Of a stretch of 64,000 bases of DNA, positions 17,202-24,098 are shown in pieces (position 1 is the stretch's first letter; every line of letters starts with the position of its first letter). A model generated the notes under the pieces. The model saw only the letters and a program-made list of their open reading frames with translations, was not told where the DNA came from and ran no database searches. The position numbers were made by a program, and so were the translations under genes. The stretch lies in contig NZ_JAUSZJ010000002.1 in the NCBI RefSeq assembly GCF_030817475.1, forward strand, positions 2,347,501 to 2,411,500, given 5' to 3'. Source of the stretch: Streptomyces sp. V2I9 (GTDB lineage: Bacteria > Actinomycetota > Actinomycetes > Streptomycetales > Streptomycetaceae).

Positions 17202-17768
17202 GCCGTGATCCCCCCTCTCTTCGAGTGCGAGCTTCATCGAGCGGAGTGCGTAGAACACGCGGGACCGCACGGTCCCGCTGGGGACGCCGAGCACTTCGGC
17301 GGCCTCGTTGACCGTACGTCCCCGGAAGTAGGTCTCGACCAATGCTTCCCGGTGCGCGGGGGTCAAATCTTCGAGCGCGTCCGACAGCGTCATCAGCCAC
17401 AGCGCCTTGTCGATCTCGTCCTCCGCGGGAATGACCTCCAGCGGTGACGCGTCGACCTCGCGCGGCCGGGCCTGCCGGCCGCGGTGGCCGTCGATGACGA
17501 TGCGCCGGGCGGCCGACACCAGCCAGGGGCGGACGGAGCCGGTGGCCGTGCCCAGCCTGCCGGCGTTCTTCCAGGCCCGGATGAGCGTCTCCTGCACCAC
17601 GTCCTCGGCCCGTTGGCGGTCGCCCGCGACGAGGCGGAGCACGTACGCCAGCAGCGGCCCGGCGCGTTCGCGGTACAGCGCCCGCACCAGTTCCTCGTCC
17701 GGTGTCCCGGCGGGGGGCGGGGGCGGCACACCACGATGGCGGGCCCTGTGCGGACGATCGTCGGCCAC
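17202..17768 (-). CDS. sigU: ECF sigma factor, reads in frame into the anti-sigma factor
   Basis: Extracytoplasmic-function sigma factor. Region 2 is seen around AEDVVQETLIRAWKNAG (residue 50) and region 4 around EAAEVLGVPSGTVRSRVFYALR (residue 155). GTG 17768 has AAGGA nine bases upstream. The end is odd: after LALEERGDHG the frame continues into the anti-sigma MSDQQ. The junction has six G (positions 17210-17215); with five G the frame would end ERGITA-stop in an ATGA overlap at 17198-17201, the usual coupled arrangement. So this is either a true fusion, a one-base indel, or a sequencing error. SigU of S. coelicolor is reported to affect differentiation; the assignment here rests on gene order. 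Confidence 0.82.
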
Positions 17769-17851
17769 GGCCGCATCCTTGCGCACCCGTACCTCCCGGC
17801 CGAGACTCTGGATCGAGCTCCTCGGCCAGAGGTACGGGGGCGGCGGACGGA

Positions 17852-18610
17852 TCATTCAGCGCCGGGCGGACTTTCTTTCCCCGGCCCGGCGGCACCGGGC
17901 GTGCCCGGACCGGCGCGGCCTCCCGCGCGGGGGGTTCCCGGACCGGTGCGGCCTCCCGCGCGGGGGGCTTCCGGAGCCCTGCCGTCCGCGCCCGCCGCTC
18001 CGGGGACCTCCCCGCCGGATGCTCCCCGGCTCCTGCGGCGGTGGCGGGCGACCCGCGCGCGGTTGCCGCAGACCTCGCCGGAGCACCAGCGCCGCCGCCC
18101 ACCGCGCGAGGTGTCCAGATAGAGCCGGTGGCACGCCTCGCCCTGGCACCGGCGCAGGGCGGCCCGTGCGACGGGGTCGGTGAGCAGGTCCACCGCGTCG
18201 CGGGCGACGACGGCGAGGAGGCCCGCACAGTCGGGGGCGGCGCCCAGGGCCCGTACGAGAGCGCCGTCCGCGCCGCGTACCGCGCGCGGGCCCGGAGGGG
18301 CTCCGGAAGCGAGGGAGTTGAGCCGGTCCAGCGCTTCCCCGGCCTCGGCGCCATCGAGCTGAGCACCCATCAGGCAGCTGATCACCCGGCGAAGTTCGTG
18401 GAAGCGGGCCACCCACGCGGCGTCCACCACGGTCAGTGCGGTGCCGGGCGGGACGAGCCCGGCACCGGTCAGCCACTGAGCCAACCGGTCCGGCGCTTCG
18501 AGCTGTTCACCGGCTCCGGGCACTCCGCCCGTCCGTTCCGTGGCGACCAGATCGAGGCAGATCCGGCCCGTGTCGAAGCGCCACGTCCGCGCACCTCCGC
18601 CCGTAGCCAT
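17852..18610 (-). CDS. CGNR zinc-finger transcription regulator
   Basis: 252 residues. An N-terminal helical ABATE-like domain (RFDTGRICLDLVAT...) of about 130 residues is followed by the CGNR zinc finger: RRCQGEACHRLYLDTS then RRRWCSGEVCGNRARVARH, with all Cys and the CGNR signature present. These proteins are taken as DNA-binding regulators. The last 50 residues are a Gly/Pro/Arg-rich tail with short repeats (AGGRTGPGTPRAGGRAGPGT), likely disordered. ATG 18610 has AGGAG only one base upstream, so a slightly different start is possible. It precedes the sigma gene on the same strand by 83 bases. Confidence 0.85.
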   Translation of the reverse strand: MATGGGARTWRFDTGRICLDLVATERTGGVPGAGEQLEAPDRLAQWLTGAGLVPPGTALTVVDAAWVARFHELRRVISCLMGAQLDGAEAGEALDRLNSLASGAPPGPRAVRGADGALVRALGAAPDCAGLLAVVARDAVDLLTDPVARAALRRCQGEACHRLYLDTSRGGRRRWCSGEVCGNRARVARHRRRSRGASGGEVPGAAGADGRAPEAPRAGGRTGPGTPRAGGRAGPGTPGAAGPGKESPPGAE

Positions 18611-18729
18611 ACTCCTGTCACCGCCTCGGTCGCCGGGGGAACGGCCACCCCCAGAGTGGACCCGCCGGGGCCGGGCGGGAACCCCCGCCGCCGTCCCGGT
18701 CCGGCGCCGGCCCCCGTACCGTGGCGGCC

Positions 18730-19425
18730 ATGGATCACGAGGGGGAGGCGCCCGTGGGCGAGGTCGACGGAAGCACGGCGCTCCGCGGCGGCGGTCTGCT
18801 GCTGCGCCGGTGGCGCGCGGAGGATCTGCCCGCGCTGCTGCGGGCGCACGACGATCCGGCGATGCGGCGGTGGCTGGCCACCAGGGTCTCCGGACCGGAC
18901 GGGGCGGCCGACTGGCTGGAGGCGCAGCGTACGGGGTGGGCGGCAGGCACGCGCTTCGGCTTCGCCGTGACGGAAGCCGGGCGCGCGGACAGGCCGGGCG
19001 GCGCTCCGGAGGATGGTGGGCCTGGCGCCGGTCCCGGTGGTGAACTGCTCGGCAACATCGTGCTGAAGCGGCCGGACCCGCTGAACGGCACTGCGGAGGT
19101 GGGCTATTGGACGACGGCCCCGGCACGCGGCCGGGGCGTGGCGTCACGGGCGCTGACGGTACTGACCGACTGGGCGTTCACCCGGTTCGCCGCATCGGGC
19201 CTGACGCGGCTGGAGTTGCTGCACCAGGTGGACAACGCGGCCTCGTGCCGGGTGGCGGAGAAGTGCGGGTACGCGCTGGCGCGGGTGATCCCGGCGCTGC
19301 CGCCCGACCATCCGCTGGAGGGCCACGTGCACGCGCGGCAGGCCCCCGGAGCGGCGCTCAGCCGATCGGCGGGTCGTCGTGCAGCAGCCGCTGGAACAGG
19401 TGGTGGTCGCGCCACCGGCCGTTGA
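18730..19425 (+). CDS. GNAT-family N-acetyltransferase
   Basis: RimJ/RimL-type acetyltransferase that would use acetyl-CoA on a small molecule or protein N-terminus. LLLRRWRAEDLPALLRAHDD opens the domain near residue 25; the acetyl-CoA pyrophosphate loop is APARGRGVASRALT near 140, followed by RLELLHQVDNAASCRVAEKCGY. A Gly/Pro-rich insert sits near residues 87-105. The last 30 residues overlap the convergent acetyltransferase gene at 19358. GTG 18721 is an alternative start nine bases up; neither has a strong ribosome site. Confidence 0.82.
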   Translation: MDHEGEAPVGEVDGSTALRGGGLLLRRWRAEDLPALLRAHDDPAMRRWLATRVSGPDGAADWLEAQRTGWAAGTRFGFAVTEAGRADRPGGAPEDGGPGAGPGGELLGNIVLKRPDPLNGTAEVGYWTTAPARGRGVASRALTVLTDWAFTRFAASGLTRLELLHQVDNAASCRVAEKCGYALARVIPALPPDHPLEGHVHARQAPGAALSRSAGRRAAAAGTGGGRATGR

Positions 19426-19921
19426 TGTGCAGATAGCCCGGCGCGGTGCCGGTCCGCTCGAACCCGGCCTTGGCGAGCACCCGTTGGGACGCGGCGTTGT
19501 CGGTGACCGTCGCCGCCTCGACGCGGTGCAGGCCCAGTCGGTCGCGGGCCGCGTCGCAGACCGCCCCGACGGCGGCGGTGGCCAGCCCGCGTCCGGCGTG
19601 GTCCGCGTCGACCCAGTAGCCGAGACGGCCGTTGCGGAAGGGGCCCCGCTCGACGGCGGAGAGCGTGAACGCACCGATCACCCGTTCCTCGGCGTCCGCG
19701 AGCACCCAGGGCACAGCCCGTCCGGCGTCCCGTTCGGCCAGCAGCGCGGTGAGCCGCGCGGCCTGGCCCTCGACGGAGTAGAAGGACGCGGGGCGCACCG
19801 GCTCCCAGCGGCGCATGGACGCGCGGTTGCGGGTGAGGGCCGCGGCGAAGGAGGGCGCGTCCGCGAGTTCGGCGGGCCGGAAGGTGACGTCGGGGGCGAG
19901 CAGGCGGCTGCGATCGTTCAT
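19358..19921 (-). CDS. GNAT-family N-acetyltransferase (RimJ type)
   Basis: 187 residues, complete GNAT domain of the ribosomal-protein-alanine acetyltransferase type. FRPAELADAPSFAAALTRNR is the N-terminal block, LGYWVDADHAGRGLATAAVG carries the acetyl-CoA loop near residue 107, and VTDNAASQRVLAKAGFERTG is the usual end block. ATG 19921. Its 3' end overlaps the convergent acetyltransferase gene by 68 bp. A 23-bp tandem array lies directly upstream, at 19970-20067, where its promoter should be. Confidence 0.85.
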   Translation of the reverse strand: MNDRSRLLAPDVTFRPAELADAPSFAAALTRNRASMRRWEPVRPASFYSVEGQAARLTALLAERDAGRAVPWVLADAEERVIGAFTLSAVERGPFRNGRLGYWVDADHAGRGLATAAVGAVCDAARDRLGLHRVEAATVTDNAASQRVLAKAGFERTGTAPGYLHINGRWRDHHLFQRLLHDDPPIG

Positions 19922-19969
19922 CGGACCACGCTAACCGGGGCGGCCGGGGGCCCGGCCCGCCGGGACCCT

Positions 19970-20067
19970 CGGTACGGGCCCCGGACGTCACCGCCCGTAC
20001 GCCCCGGACGTCACGACCCGTACGCCCCGGACGTCATCGTCCGCGCGCCCCGGACGTCACCGCCCGT
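19970..20067. repeat. Four tandem 23-bp repeats centred on GACGTC
   Basis: The unit CCCCGGACGTCACNNCCCGTACG recurs so that GACGTC starts at 19984, 20007, 20030 and 20053, exactly 23 bp apart. The last copy contains the stop codon of the NnaR-like gene. The array lies 60-140 bases upstream of the acetyltransferase start. The GTACG/CGTAC halves between the cores add a second palindromic element in most copies. Spacing of about two helical turns suggests protein binding on one DNA face. Confidence 0.75.
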
Positions 20068-21199
20068 ACTTCGTGTCGGACGCCGGGTCCAGCGCCAGCC
20101 GGTAGCCGCGTTTGACGACCGTCTGGATCAGCCGGGGCACGCCCAGCGCCGCGCGGAGGCGGGCCATCGCCGTCTCCACCGCGTGCTCGTCGGTGCCGCT
20201 GCCGGGCAGGGCCCGCAGCAGGTCGGCGCGGGCCACCACCCAGCCGGGGCGGCGGGCCAGAGCGTGCAGGAGGGCCATGCCGGCCGGCGGCACCGCGCGC
20301 AGTTCGTCGTCGACGAGGACGGCGTGGCCCCGGATCTCGACCCGGTGGCCGCCGACCGGCAGGACCGGCGCCGTCGCCGGGAGCCGGGCGCAGAGCAGCT
20401 GGACGAGGGGGCCGAGCCGGAAGCGTTCCGGCTGGAGGGTCGGGATGCTCCGGGCCTGGAGCGGCAGAGCGGTGACCGGTCCGACGCAGGCGACCAGGAC
20501 GTCGTCGCGCAGCGCCCCGAGCACTTCCGGGAGCAGGCCGCGTGCCTCGGCGCGGTCCAGGAAGGAGGCGGCGGCGGGGGCGCTGGTGAAGGTGATGGCG
20601 TCCAGGCCCCGCGCGGCCGTGACGTCGAGCATCCGGTCGAGCGGGGCGATGTCCTGCGGGGGCATCCAGCGGTAGACGGGGACGACGACGACCTCCGCGC
20701 CGGCGGCCGTCAGGGATTCCACGAATCCGGGGAGCGGTTCGCCGTGGAGCTGGAGGGCGATCCGGCGGCCGGCGACGCCTTCGGCGAGGAGGCGGTCGAG
20801 GACCTCGGCCATCGATTCGGAGGCGGGTGACCAGGTCTCGGACAGTCCGGCGGCTCGGATGGCGCCCTTGACCTTGGGGCCGCGGGCGAGGAGTTCGGCC
20901 GCGCGCAGCGTCTCCAGGAGGGCGTCGCCGATGCCCCAGCCGTCGGCGGCCTCGATCCAGCCGCGGAAGCCGATCGCGGTGGTGGCGAGGGCCACGTCCG
21001 GGGCGTTGTCGATCAACTCCTTGGTGGCGTCGAGGAGTTCGCTGTCGTCCGCGAGCGGCACGATCCGCAGCGCCGGGGCGTGCAGGACGGCGGCTCCGCG
21101 GCGGCGGAGCAGGGTGCCCAGCTCCTCGGCGCGGCGGGCCGCGGTCACCCCGACGGTGAAGCCCGCGAGGGGGCCGTGCGCTGTGTCGTCGTCCTGCAT
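20057..21199 (-). CDS. nnaR: NnaR-like regulator: uroporphyrinogen-III synthase-like domain with winged helix
   Basis: 380 residues: a HemD-like two-lobed domain (about 13-265) and a C-terminal OmpR-type winged-helix domain (about 285-375, with ALARRPGWVVARADLLRALPG and HAVETAMARLRAALG). This pairing is that of NnaR, which in S. coelicolor activates nitrate/nitrite assimilation genes together with GlnR. The adjacent narK supports the call. ATG 21199 (MQDDDTAHG) has GGGAA upstream; the frame is open to 21406 but the extra part looks non-coding. Whether the HemD part binds a tetrapyrrole or is catalytic is not known from sequence. Confidence 0.85.
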   Translation of the reverse strand: MQDDDTAHGPLAGFTVGVTAARRAEELGTLLRRRGAAVLHAPALRIVPLADDSELLDATKELIDNAPDVALATTAIGFRGWIEAADGWGIGDALLETLRAAELLARGPKVKGAIRAAGLSETWSPASESMAEVLDRLLAEGVAGRRIALQLHGEPLPGFVESLTAAGAEVVVVPVYRWMPPQDIAPLDRMLDVTAARGLDAITFTSAPAAASFLDRAEARGLLPEVLGALRDDVLVACVGPVTALPLQARSIPTLQPERFRLGPLVQLLCARLPATAPVLPVGGHRVEIRGHAVLVDDELRAVPPAGMALLHALARRPGWVVARADLLRALPGSGTDEHAVETAMARLRAALGVPRLIQTVVKRGYRLALDPASDTKYGR

Positions 21200-21454
21200 G
21201 GCGTGTTCCCGTTCCTGTGTTCCCGCCGGCTCGTCCGGTCCGCGGGGCCTGTCGTCACCTTCTCGCCGGGCGCCGGCAGGAAGGCGGTGACCGGCCCTGC
21301 GCGCCGGTACGGAGGCCCGAGCCTGCCAATCGCGCGTGACGGACTCGGTTCCCCCGTATTTCCCCGCCGTTACGTCGCCCGTCGCCGGGCCGTGTCCTCG
21401 CCGCACTCTCCCGTCGCCGGTCCGTGGCCTCCCGCACCCTCCGCCCGTGGAGCC

Positions 21455-22786
21455 CTACACCTCGGCGTAACCGAGGCGGCTCCGCGCGGGCACGAGGGCC
21501 GGGCGACGAAGGTATACCGCCCAGGTGAGGGCGGAGCACACCCCGTAGAAGGCGAGGAAGGACCAGAAGGCCGCGGTTCCGGTGCCGTACGCCTGGAAGG
21601 ACTGGCGGAAGGCGAGGTTGATGGCCAGGCCGCCGAGCGCGCCGACCGCCCCGATCAGCCCCATCGCCGCACCGGAGAGCCGCCGTCCGTGGGCGGCGGC
21701 CGCCTCGGCGTCGAGGCCGCGGGCCAGTGCCTTGGTGTGGAAGATGCCGGGGATCATCTTGTACGTCGATCCGTTGCCGAGGCCCGTCAGGACGAACAGG
21801 GCGGTGAAGCCGGCGAGGAAGACGGGCAGCGAGGCGGTGCCGGAGGCGTGGATGACGACGCCGGTGGCGGCGGCCGTCGCGGCGAACGCGGCCAGGGTGA
21901 TGCGCGCGCCGCCGTACCGGTCGGCGAGCCGGCCGCCCAGCGGCCGGATCAGGGAGCCCAGCAGCGGGCCGACGAAGGTGAGCGAGGCGGCCTGGAGCGG
22001 GGTGCGGCCGAACTGGGTCTGGAGGACCAGGCCGAAGGCGAAGCTGTAGCCGATGAACGAGCCGAACGTGCCGATGTAGAGGACGGCCATGATCCAGGTG
22101 TGCCGGTCGCGGACGGCCTCCAGCACCGCCCCGGTGTCGTTGGTCACGGGCCGGAGGTTGTCCATGTACAGGGCGGCGCAGACGGCGGCGACGACGATCA
22201 GCGGGAGGTAGACGCCGAGGACGATCCGGGGGTGCGAGGCGCCCAGGGTGCCGATGACGAGCAGGCCGACGAGTTGGACGACGGGGACGCCGATGTTGCC
22301 GCCGCCCGCGTTCAGACCGAGCGCCCAGCCCTTCTTCCGCAGCGGGAAGAAGGCGTTGATGTTGGTCATCGACGAGGCGAAGTTGCCGCCGCCGATCCCG
22401 GTGAGCGCGGCGACCGCGAGGAACGTGCCGTACGAGGTGCCGGGTTCCATCACCCGGAAGGCGGCCAGGGTCGGGACGAGCAGGGCCACCGCGCTGAACA
22501 CGGTCCAGTTGCGGCCGCCGAACCGAGCGACGGCGAAGGTGTACGGCACCCGCACCAGCGCCCCGACGAGAGTGGCGGTGGAGATGAGGAAGAACTTCCC
22601 GGCCGGGTCGATACCGTACTCCGGTCCCATGAACAGGACCATCACCGACCACAGGGTCCAGACGGAGAATCCGATGTGCTCGGAGAGTACGGAGAACCAC
22701 AGGTTGCGGCGGGCGACGCGTTCGCCCGTCTCCCGCCAGAACGCGGTGTCCTCCGGCTCCCAGGTCTCGATCCAACGGCCTGCCAT
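21455..22786 (-). CDS. narK: Nitrate/nitrite transporter, NarK-type MFS
   Basis: 443 residues with about twelve membrane helices. The two nitrate signatures of the NarK family are present: ALTGIGGGNFASSMTNINAF near residue 130 and the Gly-rich second copy GLNAGGGNIGVPVVQ near 160. The N-terminus (GRWIETWEPEDTAFWRETG) is the actinobacterial NarK form. ATG 22786 has GGAGG six bases upstream; the frame continues upstream without coding look. It precedes the NnaR-like gene on the same strand with a 255-bp gap. A GlnR-like box lies about 73 bases upstream. Confidence 0.9.
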   Translation of the reverse strand: MAGRWIETWEPEDTAFWRETGERVARRNLWFSVLSEHIGFSVWTLWSVMVLFMGPEYGIDPAGKFFLISTATLVGALVRVPYTFAVARFGGRNWTVFSAVALLVPTLAAFRVMEPGTSYGTFLAVAALTGIGGGNFASSMTNINAFFPLRKKGWALGLNAGGGNIGVPVVQLVGLLVIGTLGASHPRIVLGVYLPLIVVAAVCAALYMDNLRPVTNDTGAVLEAVRDRHTWIMAVLYIGTFGSFIGYSFAFGLVLQTQFGRTPLQAASLTFVGPLLGSLIRPLGGRLADRYGGARITLAAFAATAAATGVVIHASGTASLPVFLAGFTALFVLTGLGNGSTYKMIPGIFHTKALARGLDAEAAAAHGRRLSGAAMGLIGAVGALGGLAINLAFRQSFQAYGTGTAAFWSFLAFYGVCSALTWAVYLRRPALVPARSRLGYAEV

Positions 22787-22858
22787 CACGCGCCTCCACG
22801 GGGGTCGGGGTGTCGGTCCCGACGCTAGGGAGCGCGCGTTTCGGTGCGGTGGCGCGAG

Positions 22859-22874
22859 GTGACCGGTGCGCAAC
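22859..22874. promoter_or_regulatory. GlnR-like box upstream of narK
   Basis: GTGAC-CGGTGC-GCAAC fits the GlnR pattern GTnAC-n6-GnAAC of Streptomyces nitrogen genes. It lies 73-88 bases before the narK start. GlnR with NnaR is known to control narK in S. coelicolor. A single short degenerate match can arise by chance. Confidence 0.45.
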
Positions 22875-22880
22875 CTTGCT

Positions 22881-22908
22881 CTCACCGGGCCGGGGCCGGC
22901 CCGGTGAG
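22881..22908. terminator. Hairpin after the acyltransferase gene
   Basis: Perfect 12-bp stem CTCACCGGGCCG with loop GGGC. It lies eight bases past the stop of the acyltransferase gene and upstream of narK, so it should insulate narK from the mat operon. Confidence 0.6.
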
Positions 22909-22916
22909 AAGGGCGG

Positions 22917-24098
22917 CTACGGCCGGCCGTCGGGCCGAAGTCGCGGGCGGCGCCCGGCGGCGAGGTCCTCGGCCCAGCCGAAGGCGAGGACGCAGAGCGC
23001 GATGAGGGCCCAGGTGATCAGGAGGACCGGTATCCAGCTCTCCAGGAGCCAGGGGACGTTCTCGCCGAGGGCGTCCACGGACCAGAGCCGGTCGTAGAGC
23101 GTGGCGGCGGTCAGGATGCAGACGTTGTGCCAGAGGTAGACGGTCACCGCACGCGAGTTGAGCAGGGTGACCGGCCGGTCGAGGGCCCGCAGCCGCCGCG
23201 GCCACGCGGTCCAGGAGGGGCTGTGGTGCAGCAGGAGCAGCACGCAGCCGAAGGACCAGAGGGCCTGGGCGAGCGGGATGGAGTCCAGGTCGTAGCCGCT
23301 GCGGAACCCCTCGTGGGCCGCCCACCACAGCCCGGCGCCCGCGAAGAGCGGGGCGACCGAGGGCACGACGTAGGCGGGGAGCCGCTTCAGGACGCCTTCC
23401 TGGTGGGCCATGCCGAGGACCCAGCAGGCGCCGAAGGTGGAGAAGTCGGTGATGGCGGAGTCGAGGCGGTCGGTGGCGGAGAACAGCTCCAGCCGCAGCA
23501 CGACGGCCAGCACGAGGGGGGCGAGCAGCGTCGGCCAGGGCAGCCGCCGCAGACCGCGCAGGATCAGCGGGGAGAACAGCACGAACCAGAGGTAGGCGCG
23601 GATGTACCAGAGCGGCCCGGCCAGGTCCTCGGGCCAGCTCTCGCCGAGGAATCCGTCGATGCCCGCCACGTCGTCCGCGTACGGCGGGTCGCTGAGCGGC
23701 AGCACCCAGTACGCCAGGTGCTGCCACCACCAGCCGGGGTGGCCCTCGGCGTCGGGGCCCCACCCCTGGGCGACCATGCCGGTGACGCCGATCGCGCCGA
23801 GCAGCCACAGCGGCGGCAGCAGCCGGCGGAGGCGGCCGCGGATCACCTGGACGGCGGGCCGTTTCAGCGAGCGGGCCATCAGCGTCCCGGCCAGGGCGAA
23901 CATGATGCCCATGGAGGGGAGGACGAGGGGCAGCCAGGCCCAGCCGGTGAGGTGGTAGAGGACGACCCGGAAGAGGGCGAGGGCCCGCAGCAGGTCGAAG
24001 TACCGGTCGCGGACGGGGTGCGCGCCGACGGCGGGCGGCGTCGGGACCACGGGACCCGGTGCGGTGGGGGCGGGCGCGGGGCGGGGCGGAGCGGTCAT
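22917..24098 (-). CDS. Acyltransferase family 3 membrane protein
   Basis: 393 residues with about ten membrane segments, of the group that O-acylates extracellular carbohydrates. The family block RDRYFDLLRALALFRVVLYH near residue 30 keeps the Arg and the catalytic-type His. ATG 24098 overlaps the stop of matB as ATGA, so it is made in coupling with the glycosyltransferase/deacetylase. This suggests that the Mat polysaccharide is also acylated (inference). A 25-residue Pro/Ala-rich N-terminus precedes the first helix. A hairpin at 22881 ends the operon. Confidence 0.87.
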   Translation of the reverse strand: MTAPPRPAPAPTAPGPVVPTPPAVGAHPVRDRYFDLLRALALFRVVLYHLTGWAWLPLVLPSMGIMFALAGTLMARSLKRPAVQVIRGRLRRLLPPLWLLGAIGVTGMVAQGWGPDAEGHPGWWWQHLAYWVLPLSDPPYADDVAGIDGFLGESWPEDLAGPLWYIRAYLWFVLFSPLILRGLRRLPWPTLLAPLVLAVVLRLELFSATDRLDSAITDFSTFGACWVLGMAHQEGVLKRLPAYVVPSVAPLFAGAGLWWAAHEGFRSGYDLDSIPLAQALWSFGCVLLLLHHSPSWTAWPRRLRALDRPVTLLNSRAVTVYLWHNVCILTAATLYDRLWSVDALGENVPWLLESWIPVLLITWALIALCVLAFGWAEDLAAGRRPRLRPDGRP

